Assembly: GCA_020852755.1 (NCBI GenBank)
Contig: JADZAF010000008.1
Span: forward strand, 1-53,607
Direction of reading: 5' to 3'
DNA from: Bryobacterales bacterium
GTDB lineage: Bacteria > Acidobacteriota > Terriglobia > Bryobacterales > Bryobacteraceae
DNA length: 53,607 nt
In this document: piece by piece, positions 1 through 9,084 of the stretch
Layout of the letters: each line of letters begins with the position of its first letter
Numbering within the stretch: position 1 is the stretch's first letter
Translations under genes and position numbers: made by a program
Notes under the pieces: generated by a model
What the model was told of the DNA's origin: nothing
Database searches by the model: none
What the model saw: the letters and a program-made list of their open reading frames with translations, nothing else

Positions 1-211
1 AGTGCCTGCACCCCAAAAAAGGATATTGTCGCAGACGTTGCGCGGCGGACGCTATCCGGGTGAACGCGGCGGGGAGCGCCGTTTCCGAGCCGCGGCTGGA
101 GGCAGCGGTTGAATGTCCCCTCGCGTTATTCCCAAAACGCTCCCGCCGGTCGCGGCTCGGTAAGCAACGGTCCTCCCGTTTCCGGCCGGAACTCAAGGGC
201 GGCCGCGCGGG

Positions 212-733
212 TTACCGCCGCGGGAATTGCGGATCACGGCGGATCTCGAGTATCTGCTCGACGTGGCGCCGGGTGTGGCCGGAAAGAACCAGGAAGCACT
301 GGCAGGCGTCGAGCGAACCCGAGGCCGGATCGGAAACGAAGTGTTTTCGCAGTTCGTCCCCGGCCGCCCGCACGTACGTGATCGCGCGGTCGCGCCGTTT
401 CCTGAACTCCGCGGCCAGCGCTTCCGGGCTGCTCCATGCAGGACCAGGCGTCAGGTACTCGGGCGCGGTGGCCTTTGCGCTACGGTCCTGCGGAGAGAGG
501 AGGGCCTGCCGGTCCATCGAACGGACCGGTGGATGGTGGGGCGACTCAGGGCTCCGCATGATGTCGTTGACCACTTCGAAGTAAAGCGAGTCCTCGGAAA
601 GCAGCAGGTGCTCCGCCACTTCGGCCACGGACCAGCGCTCCGGGGCGGGTTTGAAGGTCCACTGGGCGGGGGAGAGGCCGAGGATCGCCTCCAGAAACTC
701 CCGGCCGCTGGTTTCGAGTTCGGCGGTGATCAT
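212..733 (-). CDS. DinB-fold metalloprotein (DinB_2 family), 173 aa
   Basis: A four-helix-bundle DinB/YfiT-like protein with no signal peptide, so probably cytoplasmic. The family's three-histidine metal site is visible as His42 (in VAEHLLL) and His153/His157 (in GHTRRH). The aromatic stretch at residues 24-34, ending in the ERWS turn, is typical of DinB_2 proteins. Members of this fold include bacillithiol- or mycothiol-dependent thiol transferases, but most are uncharacterised and the substrate cannot be read from sequence. The ATG overlaps the stop of the upstream paralogue (ATGA), so the two are translationally coupled. The C-termini of the two proteins are almost the same (DPxFPRR), pointing to tandem duplication. 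Family call is firm; function unknown. Confidence 0.85.
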   Translation of the reverse strand: MITAELETSGREFLEAILGLSPAQWTFKPAPERWSVAEVAEHLLLSEDSLYFEVVNDIMRSPESPHHPPVRSMDRQALLSPQDRSAKATAPEYLTPGPAWSSPEALAAEFRKRRDRAITYVRAAGDELRKHFVSDPASGSLDACQCFLVLSGHTRRHVEQILEIRRDPQFPRR

Positions 734-1326
734 CGTCTCGGAAAGCGGGGATCGGCTTTCACCTCATTGATCTGCAGAACGTGCCGGTGGGTGTGGCCGG
801 CCATCAGCAGAATCCACTGGTAGGCGTCCAGGGACTGAAAGGCCCTGTGCGGCAGGGAGTGCGCGCGCAGCTCGTCCCGGGTGGTTTCGGCGTAGGCGAT
901 GGCGCGGTCGCGGTCCTTCTTGAAATCGGCGGCGAGGGATTGGGCGCTCTTCCAGCGGCCGGCGGGACTGGAGGCGGGGGGCGCGGTGAGCTTGCTGCCG
1001 CGGTCGACGAAGAGCTTAAGCAACTGCTCGTCTCGTTTCCTCGCCTCGGGGTTCGGGGCCGCGGGCGGCGTCCGCAGCGCCTTTACCGTCGCGACTTCGA
1101 ATAGCGCGCGTTCGGTCAGGGCCACGTGCTCCGCTACTTCCGCGATCGACCAGCGGCCGGGGCCCGGCTTGAAGTTCCACTGTTGCGGGGAGAGGCCCGC
1201 GATGGCATCCAGGAAGAGCTTGCGAGTGGCGTGCAGTTCGCTCATGGCGCGGTCGCGTTCCCCCTGGTCGAGAGGCGCGGCGTTGAGAAGAGCGGGCACG
1301 GTCAGGCAGGCCAGTAACAAGCGCAT
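730..1326 (-). CDS. DinB-fold metalloprotein with N-terminal signal-like segment, 198 aa
   Basis: Paralogue of the next gene downstream. The metal-site histidines are His67 (VAEHVAL) and His178/His182 (GHTHRH). The first 17 residues (Arg2, then a hydrophobic run ending NAAP) look like a signal peptide, so this copy may be periplasmic while its neighbour is not. A start at Met28 would remove this segment and cannot be excluded. The chosen ATG lies 8 bp after the LysR stop. No Shine-Dalgarno is visible, but a TAGAAT hexamer overlapping the LysR stop ends 5 nt before the ATG, suggesting a leaderless transcript in addition to read-through from LysR. The in vivo substrate is unknown. Confidence 0.82.
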   Translation of the reverse strand: MRLLLACLTVPALLNAAPLDQGERDRAMSELHATRKLFLDAIAGLSPQQWNFKPGPGRWSIAEVAEHVALTERALFEVATVKALRTPPAAPNPEARKRDEQLLKLFVDRGSKLTAPPASSPAGRWKSAQSLAADFKKDRDRAIAYAETTRDELRAHSLPHRAFQSLDAYQWILLMAGHTHRHVLQINEVKADPRFPRR

Positions 1327-1331
1327 ACCCG

Positions 1332-1337
1332 ATTCTA
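1332..1337 (-). promoter_or_regulatory. -10 element before the signal-bearing DinB gene
   Basis: TAGAAT on the minus strand, sharing its TAG with the LysR stop codon and ending 5 nt before the ATG at 1326. I see no convincing -35. The spacing would put transcription start at or next to the ATG. Confidence 0.35.
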
Positions 1338-2222
1338 AAACGGCGGCGCCTCCCGCAGCAGTTCCAGGAAGCTGGCGGCGGCCCGGTTGAAAACTTTGCG
1401 CCTGCGGTGGATGATACCCAGGGGGCGAACCAGCCCGGGCGCGTGCAAGGGAATGGAAACCAGGCGGCCCTGCTCGATTTCCGCATGCATGGTCCGGTCC
1501 GGCAGGATACTGATGCCGGAGCCGACCGCCACCGCCTCCTTCACCATCTGGATGTTGTCGAACTGCATGGTGAGGCGCACCTCCACGCCGCGCTCGCGCA
1601 GAAAGCGGTCCAGCTCCCGGCGAATCATCAGATCCGAGTCGAAGCCCACGTAGTCCTGTCCGTTCAGGTCCTCGGGCTCCAGGACGGCCCGGGCGGCCAG
1701 GGGGTGGGACGGCGGCGCCGCCAGGGCCATGGTTTCCTTTCTCCACGGGATCACCTGGATTTCGCGGGAAGCGCGAGGGTAGCTGATCAGGCCCAGGTCG
1801 GCCTCGCCGCTTTCGACCGCCTCATAGACCTTATCCGGGCGCAGGTAGTCCACTTCGAGACTGGCATGGGGAAAGCGGGCGCTGAACTGCTCTTTGAGGC
1901 GGCTGACCTCGGAGAGGCCGATGGAGTAGATGGACGCCACCCGGACGGAACCTTCCACCCGCGCTTTCAGCGCGGCCAGGGCGGTGAGAAACCGCTCTTC
2001 GCGGTCCAGCACGTCCTTGCAGTAGCGAGTGTAGAGCCGTCCGGCCGGGGTGAGACGCATCGGCCGGGTGCTGCGATCGAACAGGGTAACACCCAGCCTG
2101 CGTTCCACCTCCTGGACGTGCTGGCTGGCCGCCGACTGGCTGATTCCCGCCAGGGAAGCGGCCCGGCTGAAGCTGCGGGTTTGCGCCATGTCGCGGAAAA
2201 GTTTGGCGTTACTGACCGTCAC
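1335..2222 (-). CDS. LysR-family transcriptional regulator, probable activator of gltBD
   Basis: A 295-aa LysR-type regulator of normal length. The N-terminal winged helix spans residues 1-60, with the recognition region around SRAASLAGISQSAAS, followed by the linker helix and a periplasmic-binding-protein-like effector domain from about residue 90. The start is a GTG placed by the position of the HTH; the nearest upstream ATG is out of frame. A TATTAT -10 ends 6 nt before this GTG, which supports it. The gene is divergent from gltB, as gltC is from gltAB in Bacillus, with a T-N11-A dyad between them. A role in controlling glutamate synthase is inferred from position and operator geometry. 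The effector is not predictable. Confidence 0.9.
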   Translation of the reverse strand: MTVSNAKLFRDMAQTRSFSRAASLAGISQSAASQHVQEVERRLGVTLFDRSTRPMRLTPAGRLYTRYCKDVLDREERFLTALAALKARVEGSVRVASIYSIGLSEVSRLKEQFSARFPHASLEVDYLRPDKVYEAVESGEADLGLISYPRASREIQVIPWRKETMALAAPPSHPLAARAVLEPEDLNGQDYVGFDSDLMIRRELDRFLRERGVEVRLTMQFDNIQMVKEAVAVGSGISILPDRTMHAEIEQGRLVSIPLHAPGLVRPLGIIHRRRKVFNRAAASFLELLREAPPF

Positions 2223-2228
2223 CTGGCC

Positions 2229-2234
2229 ATAATA
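2229..2234 (-). promoter_or_regulatory. -10 element for the LysR gene
   Basis: TATTAT on the minus strand, 5 of 6 matches to TATAAT, ending 6 nt before the GTG start. The LysR-type dyad at 2237-2251 occupies the space between this -10 and the -35 zone, so binding should repress lysR transcription, the usual LysR autoregulation. Confidence 0.45.
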
Positions 2235-2236
2235 AC

Positions 2237-2251
2237 ATAAGGTGTACTTAT
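2237..2251. promoter_or_regulatory. LysR-type operator (T-N11-A dyad) between lysR and gltB
   Basis: Perfect inverted repeat ATAAG-N5-CTTAT that contains the canonical T-N11-A core (T at 2238, A at 2250). Its centre is about 67 bp upstream of the transcription start predicted from the gltB -10, where LysR activators normally bind. A second, weaker dyad, GCAA-N7-TTGC (2264-2278), runs into the gltB -35 and could be the activation half of the site. Confidence 0.6.
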
Positions 2252-2274
2252 TTTACGGCCATTGCAAATTTTTA

Positions 2275-2304
2275 TTGCCTAATACTGAGCCACGCTGCTA
2301 TAGT
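2275..2304 (+). promoter_or_regulatory. sigma70-type promoter of gltBD
   Basis: TTGCCT (2275-2280), an 18-nt spacer, then an extended -10, TGC-TATAGT (2296-2304). Transcription would start near 2311 and give a short leader carrying a GGAG ribosome site just before the gltB ATG. Confidence 0.6.
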
Positions 2305-2328
2305 AGACACACACCCCGGAGTGCAACC

Positions 2329-5300
2329 ATGAACGATCCGTGTAACTGTAGTGGCCTACCTCCCGCCCAGGGCTTGTACGACCCGGCGAACGAACGCGAC
2401 GCCTGCGGCATCGGCTTTGTGGCCCACCTGAAAGGGCAGAAGTCGCACGACATTCTGGTGAAGGGCATTCAGATCCTGGTGAACCTCACGCACCGCGGCG
2501 CCTGCGGCTGCGATCCGGAGACCGGAGACGGCGCCGGGATTCTGATGCAGATCCCGCACAAGTTCTTTGTGCGCGAGTGCGCCCGGCTGGGCTTCACCCT
2601 GCCGCTGCCGGGGGAATACGGGGCTGGAATTGTCTTCCTGCCGGTCGAGAAGCACCAGCGCCTGCGCTGCGAGGGGATTCTGGAGCGCATCGTGCGGGAG
2701 GAGGGGCTTTCGGTGCTGGGCTGGCGGGATACACCCATTGACGGCTCGGCCATCGGGCGGGTCGCCCGCAACTCGCAGCCCTATATCGAGCAGATCTTCG
2801 TGGGCCGCGCTTCGGGGATGAGCGGCGACCAGCTGGAGCGCAAGCTGTACGTGATCCGCAAGCGCGCCGAGAGCGAGATCGCGAACTCATCCATGCCGGA
2901 TCGCTCGTTCTTCTACATCCCGTCGCTGTCGGCCCGAACCATTGTTTACAAAGGGCTGCTGCTGGCGCCGCAGATCGCGCAGTTCTACGGCGAGCTTTCC
3001 GATCCGGAGGTGGAGACGGCGCTATGCCTGGTGCACCAGCGTTTTTCGACCAACACCTTCCCGAGCTGGCAGCTGGCGCACCCGTTCCGCTACGTGGCTC
3101 ACAACGGGGAGATCAATACACTGAAGGGCAACGTCGCCTGGATGCACGCCCGGCAATCGGTACTCTCTTCGCCGCTTTTCGGCCAGGACCTCCGGAAGCT
3201 CTTTCCGATCATCCAGCCGGGGGGCAGCGACTCGGCCAACTTCGACAATGCGGTCGAGCTGCTGTTCCAGACGGGGCGGCCGCTCGCGCACGTGATGGCC
3301 ATGCTGATCCCGGAGGCCTGGGCCTCGAATCCCCACATGAATCCGGACAAGCGGGCGTTCTACGAATATCACGCTTCGCTGATGGAGCCCTGGGACGGCC
3401 CGGCCGCCATCGCCTTCACGGACGGGCGGATCATCGGCGCCACCCTGGACCGCAACGGCCTGCGGCCGGCGCGCTACCTGATCACACACGACGAGCTGGT
3501 GGTGATGGCCTCGGAGACCGGCACGCTGCCTATCCGCGCGGACAACGTGAGGATGAAAGGAAGGCTGCAGCCCGGCAAGATGTTCCTGGTGGACACCGAG
3601 GAAGGCCGGATCGTCTCGGACAAGGAAATCAAGCAGCGCCTCTACAGCCGGCGGCGCTATGCCCAGTGGATCAAGGAAAACCAGATCACGCTGGAGCAAT
3701 TGTCCGAGCCCAACCGGGTGCACGGTTCGGACCACGCCACCATCCTCATGCGCCAGCGCGCTTTCGGGTATACGCAGGAGGACCTCAAAGTCATCCTGGG
3801 GCCCATGGCCTCGATCGGCCAGGAGCCCGTGGGATCCATGGGCGTGGACACGCCGCTGGCCTGTCTCTCGGACAAGCCCCAGCCGCTGTTCCATTACTTC
3901 AAGCAGTTGTTCGCGCAGGTCACCAACCCCCCTATCGACCCCATCCGGGAAGAGATGGTGATGTCGCTCATCTCCTACATCGGGACCGAGCGGAACATTC
4001 TGGACGAAACCCCGCAGCATGCCCATACGTTGAAGCTGCCCCACCCCATCCTGACCAACCGCGACCTGGAGAAGCTGCGCCGGGTTTCGCAGGGCGATTT
4101 TCTGGCCAGCACGCTGCCCGCGCTGTTCCTGGTGGAGGACGGGGCCAAGGGTCTGGAACGGGCGCTGCACGCGCTGTGCCGGCGCGCCTCGCTGGCCATC
4201 GAGTCGGGCTACACGCTGCTGATCCTTTCCGACCGGGGCCTGGACAACGAATACGCGCCCATTCCCAGCCTGCTGGCGCTCACCGCGGTACACAATCACC
4301 TGGTGCGGGAAGAGACCCGCACGCAGGTGGCCCTGGTGGTGGAGTCCGGCGAGCCCAGGGAGGTCATGCATTTCGCGCTGCTGATCGGATACGGCGCCAG
4401 CGCGGTGAACCCATACCTGGCCATCGAGACTCTGGAAGAACTGGTGCGCCGGGGCGAGTTTCCCGAGGGGATGACGTTTGACAAGGCGCTCCACAACTAC
4501 ATCAAGGCGGTCAACAAGGGCCTGCTGAAGACGTTCTCCAAGATGGGGATCTCCACGCTGCAGAGCTACCGGGGGGCGCAGGTGTTCGAGGCCATCGGTT
4601 TAAACCGCTCGCTGGTGGACAAGTACTTCACCGGGACGGCGTCGCGCATCGAGGGCGTGGACCTGGAAGTGCTCGCCGAGGAAGCGCGGAGAAAACACGC
4701 GCATGCTTTCCGGCCGGTGACCGATTCGGATCTGGAACTGGCCGCCGGAGGGAACTACCAGCACCGCGTCGGGGGTGAATATCACCTCATCAACGCGCAG
4801 ACCATCAGCAAACTGCAGCATTCGGTACGGCAGAACAGCTATCAGACCTTCCGGGAGTTCGCCGAGCTGGTGGACAACCAGAACCGCAACCTGTGCACCC
4901 TGCGGGGGCTGATGCGGCTGCGCGAGGCCGAGCGCCCGGCGCCGATCGAGGAGGTGGAGCCGGCCGCCGCGATCGTCAGGCGCTTCGTGACCGGGGCCAT
5001 GTCGTTCGGCTCCATCAGCCGGGAGGCGCACGAGACGCTGGCGCGCGCCATGAACCGGATCGGAGGGAAATCGAACACCGGCGAGGGCGGCGAGGAGGAG
5101 GAACGCTTCCTGGACGAGCGGCGCAGCGCGGTCAAGCAGGTGGCCTCCGGGCGCTTCGGCGTGACGGCCCACTACCTGGTGAACGCGGACGAATTGCAGA
5201 TCAAGATGGCGCAGGGCGCCAAGCCGGGCGAAGGCGGCCAGCTGCCGGGCCACAAGGTGGATGCGGTGGTGGCCAGGGTCCGGCACTCGATTCCGGGGGT

Positions 5301-6864
5301 AGGGCTGATCTCGCCTCCGCCGCACCATGACATTTACTCCATTGAAGACCTGGCGCAGTTGATCTACGACCTGAAGAACGTCAACCCGCAGGCGCGCATT
5401 TCGGTCAAGCTGGTGGCCGAGGTGGGCGTGGGCACGGTGGCGGCCGGGGTATCCAAGGCGCATGCCGACGTAGTGCTGATCAGCGGGCACGACGGGGGCA
5501 CCGGCGCGTCGCCGCTCAGCTCCATACGCCATGCGGGCATTCCCTGGGAGCTGGGCCTGGCCGAGACCCAGCAGGTGCTGGTGATGAATGACCTGCGGGG
5601 GCGCATCCGGGTGCAGGTGGACGGCAAGCTGCAGACCGGGCGGGACGTGGCCATCGCGGCGCTGCTGGGCGCCGAGGAGTTCGGTTTCGCCACCGCTCCG
5701 CTGATCTCGATGGGCTGCATCATGATGCGGAAGTGCCATCTGAACACCTGCCCGGTGGGCATCGCGACCCAGGACCCGGCCCTGCGGCGCAAGTTCCAGG
5801 GCCAGCCCGAGCACGTCATCAACTACTTCTTTTTCGTGGCTGAGCAATTGCGCGAGCTGATGGCCCGGATGGGCTTCCGCCGGGTGGACGAGATGATCGG
5901 CCGGGTGGACATGCTGGAATTCGAGCGGCCGGACTGGCACTGGAAGGCGCGGGGGCTGGATTTCTCGTCGATCCTGTACGATCCCCCGGTGCCGGAGCGG
6001 GTCGCGCGGCGCTGCATCCAGGCGCAGGACCACGGTCTGGAGAGGGCCCTGGATTACCAGTTGATCGAGCACGCGCGCGAGGCCCTGGAGCACGGCGCTC
6101 CGGTCGAGATCAAGCTGCCCATACGGAACGTGCACCGCACCGTGGGCGCGATGTTGAGCGGCGAGATCGCCCGGCGCTTCGGATCCGCGGGGCTGCCGGA
6201 CGACACCATACGGTTCCACTTCAGCGGCTCGGCCGGGCAGAGCTTCGGAGCTTTCCTGGCCAAGGGCGTGACGCTGGAACTGGAAGGCGACGCCAACGAC
6301 TACGTGGGCAAGGGCCTTTCAGGCGGAAAGCTGATTGTCTATCCGCCGCGCACCTCGACCTTCCTGCCCGAGGAGAACATCCTGATCGGCAACGTGGTGC
6401 TGTACGGAGCCACGGGGGGTGAAGCCTACTTCAACGGCGTGGCCGGAGAGCGTTTCGCGGTGCGCAACTCGGGGGCTGAAACGGTGGTGGAAGGGCTGGG
6501 CGATCACGGCTGCGAATACATGACCCGGGGCACCGTGGTGGTGCTGGGCAAGACCGGCCGCAACTTCGCCGCGGGCATGAGCGGCGGCCTCGCCTACGTG
6601 CTGGACGAGCGCGGGGATTTCGCCGAGAAGCGCTGCAACATGGCTTCGGTGGACCTGGAGCCGGTCACCGACGTTGAGGACATCGCCACCTTGCGGCGGC
6701 TGATCGAACAGCATTTCCAGGCCACCGGCAGCCCTCGGGCGGAGTGGATCCTGGAGAATTTCCCCTCCATGCTGCGCCAGTTCATCAAGGTGTTCCCGCA
6801 CGAGTACAAGCGCGTACTGGAGGCCATGGAAGCCAACCAGGAAGCGGTCGAGGAGAAAGTGTGA
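2329..6864 (+). CDS. gltB: Glutamate synthase (NADPH) large subunit
   Basis: 1511 aa, full family length. It makes glutamate from glutamine and 2-oxoglutarate. Domains in order: N-terminal Ntn-type glutaminase with catalytic Cys26, preceded by a short propeptide that must be cleaved; a central domain; an FMN-binding barrel; the [3Fe-4S] cysteines Cys1130, Cys1136 and Cys1141; and the C-terminal GXGXG beta-helix. The open frame extends to 2242, but the ATG at 2329 has GGAG 7-8 nt upstream and places Cys26 correctly, so it is preferred. The small subunit follows after 19 bp. A LysR regulator is divergent upstream. Cofactor preference (NADPH rather than ferredoxin) is inferred from the presence of gltD. 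Confidence 0.97.
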   Translation: MNDPCNCSGLPPAQGLYDPANERDACGIGFVAHLKGQKSHDILVKGIQILVNLTHRGACGCDPETGDGAGILMQIPHKFFVRECARLGFTLPLPGEYGAGIVFLPVEKHQRLRCEGILERIVREEGLSVLGWRDTPIDGSAIGRVARNSQPYIEQIFVGRASGMSGDQLERKLYVIRKRAESEIANSSMPDRSFFYIPSLSARTIVYKGLLLAPQIAQFYGELSDPEVETALCLVHQRFSTNTFPSWQLAHPFRYVAHNGEINTLKGNVAWMHARQSVLSSPLFGQDLRKLFPIIQPGGSDSANFDNAVELLFQTGRPLAHVMAMLIPEAWASNPHMNPDKRAFYEYHASLMEPWDGPAAIAFTDGRIIGATLDRNGLRPARYLITHDELVVMASETGTLPIRADNVRMKGRLQPGKMFLVDTEEGRIVSDKEIKQRLYSRRRYAQWIKENQITLEQLSEPNRVHGSDHATILMRQRAFGYTQEDLKVILGPMASIGQEPVGSMGVDTPLACLSDKPQPLFHYFKQLFAQVTNPPIDPIREEMVMSLISYIGTERNILDETPQHAHTLKLPHPILTNRDLEKLRRVSQGDFLASTLPALFLVEDGAKGLERALHALCRRASLAIESGYTLLILSDRGLDNEYAPIPSLLALTAVHNHLVREETRTQVALVVESGEPREVMHFALLIGYGASAVNPYLAIETLEELVRRGEFPEGMTFDKALHNYIKAVNKGLLKTFSKMGISTLQSYRGAQVFEAIGLNRSLVDKYFTGTASRIEGVDLEVLAEEARRKHAHAFRPVTDSDLELAAGGNYQHRVGGEYHLINAQTISKLQHSVRQNSYQTFREFAELVDNQNRNLCTLRGLMRLREAERPAPIEEVEPAAAIVRRFVTGAMSFGSISREAHETLARAMNRIGGKSNTGEGGEEEERFLDERRSAVKQVASGRFGVTAHYLVNADELQIKMAQGAKPGEGGQLPGHKVDAVVARVRHSIPGVGLISPPPHHDIYSIEDLAQLIYDLKNVNPQARISVKLVAEVGVGTVAAGVSKAHADVVLISGHDGGTGASPLSSIRHAGIPWELGLAETQQVLVMNDLRGRIRVQVDGKLQTGRDVAIAALLGAEEFGFATAPLISMGCIMMRKCHLNTCPVGIATQDPALRRKFQGQPEHVINYFFFVAEQLRELMARMGFRRVDEMIGRVDMLEFERPDWHWKARGLDFSSILYDPPVPERVARRCIQAQDHGLERALDYQLIEHAREALEHGAPVEIKLPIRNVHRTVGAMLSGEIARRFGSAGLPDDTIRFHFSGSAGQSFGAFLAKGVTLELEGDANDYVGKGLSGGKLIVYPPRTSTFLPEENILIGNVVLYGATGGEAYFNGVAGERFAVRNSGAETVVEGLGDHGCEYMTRGTVVVLGKTGRNFAAGMSGGLAYVLDERGDFAEKRCNMASVDLEPVTDVEDIATLRRLIEQHFQATGSPRAEWILENFPSMLRQFIKVFPHEYKRVLEAMEANQEAVEEKV

Positions 6865-6883
6865 GAAACGGGGAGAAGCTCTG

Positions 6884-8293
6884 ATGGGCAAAATCACCGG
6901 CTTCATGGAATACGCCCGGGAGATGCCCGGGCGGCGCCCGGTCGAAGAGCGGATCAACGACTGGTTCGAGATCTACGTCGAGTTTCCGGAGGACAAGGTT
7001 CGCCGGCAGGGAGCGCGCTGCATGGATTGCGGCGTGCCGTTCTGCCACACCGGCTGCCCGCTGAACAACCTGATCCCGGATTTCAACGACCTGGTCTACA
7101 GGGGGCGCTGGAAAGAGGCCAGCCGCGCGCTGCACTCCACCAACAACTTTCCGGAGTTCACCGGGCGGGTATGCCCCGCACCCTGCGAAGCGGCCTGTGT
7201 GCTGGGCATCAACGAACCGCCGGTCGCCATCAAGCAGGTCGAGAAGGAGATTGTCGAGCGGGCCTTCGAAGAAGGCTGGATCCGGGCGGAGGCGCCGCCG
7301 GTGCGGAGCGGCAAGCGCGTGGCGGTGGTGGGATCGGGTCCGGCGGGCCTGGCCGCCGCCCAGCAGTTGAACCGCTTCGGCCACCTGGTGACGGTCTTTG
7401 AGAAGGCCGACCGGCTGGGCGGGCTGCTGCGGTACGGCATTCCGGATTTCAAGCTGGAGAAACACTTCGTGGACCGGCGCCTGGGCCTCATGGAGGAGGA
7501 GGGGATCCGCTTCCAGACCAACGCGCACGTGGGACGCAACGTCTCAGTGGAGGACCTGCGCGCGGAGTTCGACGCCATCCTGCTGGCCGGCGGCGCGGAG
7601 CAGCCGCGCGACCTGCCGGTTCCGGGCCGCGAGTTGAAAGGGATCCACTTCGCCATGGAGTTCCTGCCGCAGCAGAACCGGCGGAATGCGGGCGACCGGC
7701 CGGCGGCGGAAACGGAGATTCTGGCAGCCGGCAAGCGGGTGGTGATCATCGGCGGCGGCGACACCGGAGCGGACTGCCTGGGCACCTCGCACCGGCAGAA
7801 GGCTCTTGCCGTGCACCAGTTCGAACTGCTGCCCCGGCCGCCCGAGGAGCGCTCTCCCCTGACGCCCTGGCCGCTGTGGCCCATGCAACTGCGTACGGAA
7901 AGCTCGCACGAGGAGGGCGGCTTTCGGGAGTGGAGCGTCTCGACCACCGGCTTCAGCGGCGACGAGCAGGGCAACGTCCGCCGGCTACACGCGGTGCGGG
8001 TCGGGCCGCCGCCCCGCTTCGAGCCGGTCCCCGGCACTGAATTCACGCTGGAGGCGGACCTGGTGCTGCTGGCCATGGGGTTCACCGGTCCGGTCCGGAA
8101 CGGCATGCTGGAGCAGCTGGGCGTGGCCCTGGACCCGCGCGGCAATGTGGCGGTGGACGAGAACTGGATGACGTCGGCGCCGGGGGTGTTCGCCGCGGGC
8201 GACATGCAGCGGGGCCAGTCGCTGGTGGTCTGGGCGCTGGCCGGGGGCCGCAAGGCGGCCGAGTCGATTCACCGCTACCTCGCGCGGCGCTGA
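6884..8293 (+). CDS. gltD: Glutamate synthase small subunit
   Basis: 469 aa. It feeds electrons from NADPH through FAD and [4Fe-4S] clusters to GltB. The N-terminal cluster region has CxxC at Cys46/Cys49 with further cysteines at 54 and 58, then CPAPCEAAC near residues 97-105. Two dinucleotide-binding motifs follow: [12 protein letters not shown] near 147 for FAD and [12 protein letters not shown] near 286 for NADPH. The ATG has GGGGAG 8 nt upstream and sits 19 bp after gltB, so the two are co-transcribed. It ends 6 bp from the convergent glycosyltransferase gene. Confidence 0.96.
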   Translation: MGKITGFMEYAREMPGRRPVEERINDWFEIYVEFPEDKVRRQGARCMDCGVPFCHTGCPLNNLIPDFNDLVYRGRWKEASRALHSTNNFPEFTGRVCPAPCEAACVLGINEPPVAIKQVEKEIVERAFEEGWIRAEAPPVRSGKRVAVVGSGPAGLAAAQQLNRFGHLVTVFEKADRLGGLLRYGIPDFKLEKHFVDRRLGLMEEEGIRFQTNAHVGRNVSVEDLRAEFDAILLAGGAEQPRDLPVPGRELKGIHFAMEFLPQQNRRNAGDRPAAETEILAAGKRVVIIGGGDTGADCLGTSHRQKALAVHQFELLPRPPEERSPLTPWPLWPMQLRTESSHEEGGFREWSVSTTGFSGDEQGNVRRLHAVRVGPPPRFEPVPGTEFTLEADLVLLAMGFTGPVRNGMLEQLGVALDPRGNVAVDENWMTSAPGVFAAGDMQRGQSLVVWALAGGRKAAESIHRYLARR

Positions 8294-8299
8294 GCGGGA

Positions 8300-9043
8300 T
8301 TACGCTCCGCCCCCGTTGTAAAGACCTCGCAGCTGATTCCAGCGGACGTGGGCCAGGTCGGTAAACATCCGCAGGCTGTCGCGGATCATGCTCACCTTCG
8401 TTCCCGCGACATGGTCCCAGCGGACGGGAACCTCGGCGATGCCGTATCCCAGCCTGCGGGCGATAAACAGCACTTCCACGTCGAAGCCGAATCCCGTCAG
8501 GCGCTGCAGGCGAAAGACGCGGTGAGCGGCCTCGCGCTCGAACAACTTGAACCCGCATTGCGTGTCCCAGAAGGGCAGGCCGGTAACCAGGCGCATCAGC
8601 AGGTTGAACAGGCGCCCGGCATTCTCGCGAAAGGCCGACTGGTGAACGCCGATCAGGGAGCGATCCACGGCCCGGGACCCGATAGCCACCGCCACACCCT
8701 TGTCCACGGCCGCGGCCAGCAGCTTGTCCAGTTCCTCGATGGGGGCCGAGAGGTCGGCGTCGGTGAACAGCAGCCAGTCGGCGGCAGCCTCCAGCATGCC
8801 GTGCCGCACCGAGTAGCCTTTGCCCCGGTTGCCGGGGTTGCGCAGCAGGCGCACGCGCGAATCCAGGGCTCGAAACTGCTCGGCGACCGCGGCCGTGTTG
8901 TCCGTGGAGCCGTCGTCCACCACCAGGACCTCCGCGCCGTCCCAGTGCCGCTGTTCCAGGTAAGAGAGGATGCGCTTGAGAGTGGGACCCAGGCGCTTCT
9001 CTTCGTTGAAGGCCGGGACGACGATGGCAATAGACTGGGTCAA
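8300..9043 (-). CDS. GT2 glycosyltransferase, dolichyl/polyprenyl-phosphate sugar synthase-like
   Basis: 247-aa family 2 glycosyltransferase resembling Alg5/Dpm1-type polyprenyl-phosphate-hexose synthases. The N-terminal nucleotide-sugar fold shows VVPAFNEE and VVDDGSTDN, then the metal-binding TDADLS motif and the CGFKLF stretch seen in this subgroup. There is no C-terminal membrane domain. It could supply lipid-linked sugar donors to the GT39-type transferases elsewhere in this window, which is inferred. The start codon is a TTG with only a weak GGTGA nearby. It is divergent from lysS with a 41-bp gap. Confidence 0.87.
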   Translation of the reverse strand: MTQSIAIVVPAFNEEKRLGPTLKRILSYLEQRHWDGAEVLVVDDGSTDNTAAVAEQFRALDSRVRLLRNPGNRGKGYSVRHGMLEAAADWLLFTDADLSAPIEELDKLLAAAVDKGVAVAIGSRAVDRSLIGVHQSAFRENAGRLFNLLMRLVTGLPFWDTQCGFKLFEREAAHRVFRLQRLTGFGFDVEVLFIARRLGYGIAEVPVRWDHVAGTKVSMIRDSLRMFTDLAHVRWNQLRGLYNGGGA

Positions 9044-9061
9044 AGGGTCACCAGCTATAAT
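9031..9061 (+). promoter_or_regulatory. Promoter of lysS
   Basis: A perfect TATAAT (9056-9061) in an AT-rich pocket, with a 4-of-6 match TAGACT (9031-9036) 19 nt upstream. The -35 would lie inside the 5' end of the divergent glycosyltransferase gene. Confidence 0.45.
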
Positions 9062-9084
9062 AATATTTCACCCTAGGAGATCCT

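Noticed and set aside
1..63. Possible C-terminal tail of a plus-strand gene entering the window (ends TGA at 61-63)
   Set aside because: Only 20 codons visible, no family signal, and other frames are equally open. Between 64 and 211 I see nothing convincing.
730..1746. Extended 338-codon version of the second DinB gene starting inside the LysR gene
   Set aside because: The upstream 140 codons are the LysR gene read in another frame; the DinB protein begins naturally with a signal-like segment at 1326.
3022..6219. Long minus-strand open frames (3022-4494 and 4600-6219) opposite gltB
   Set aside because: gltB is unmistakable and the antisense products are His/Arg/Gln-rich with no recognisable motif.
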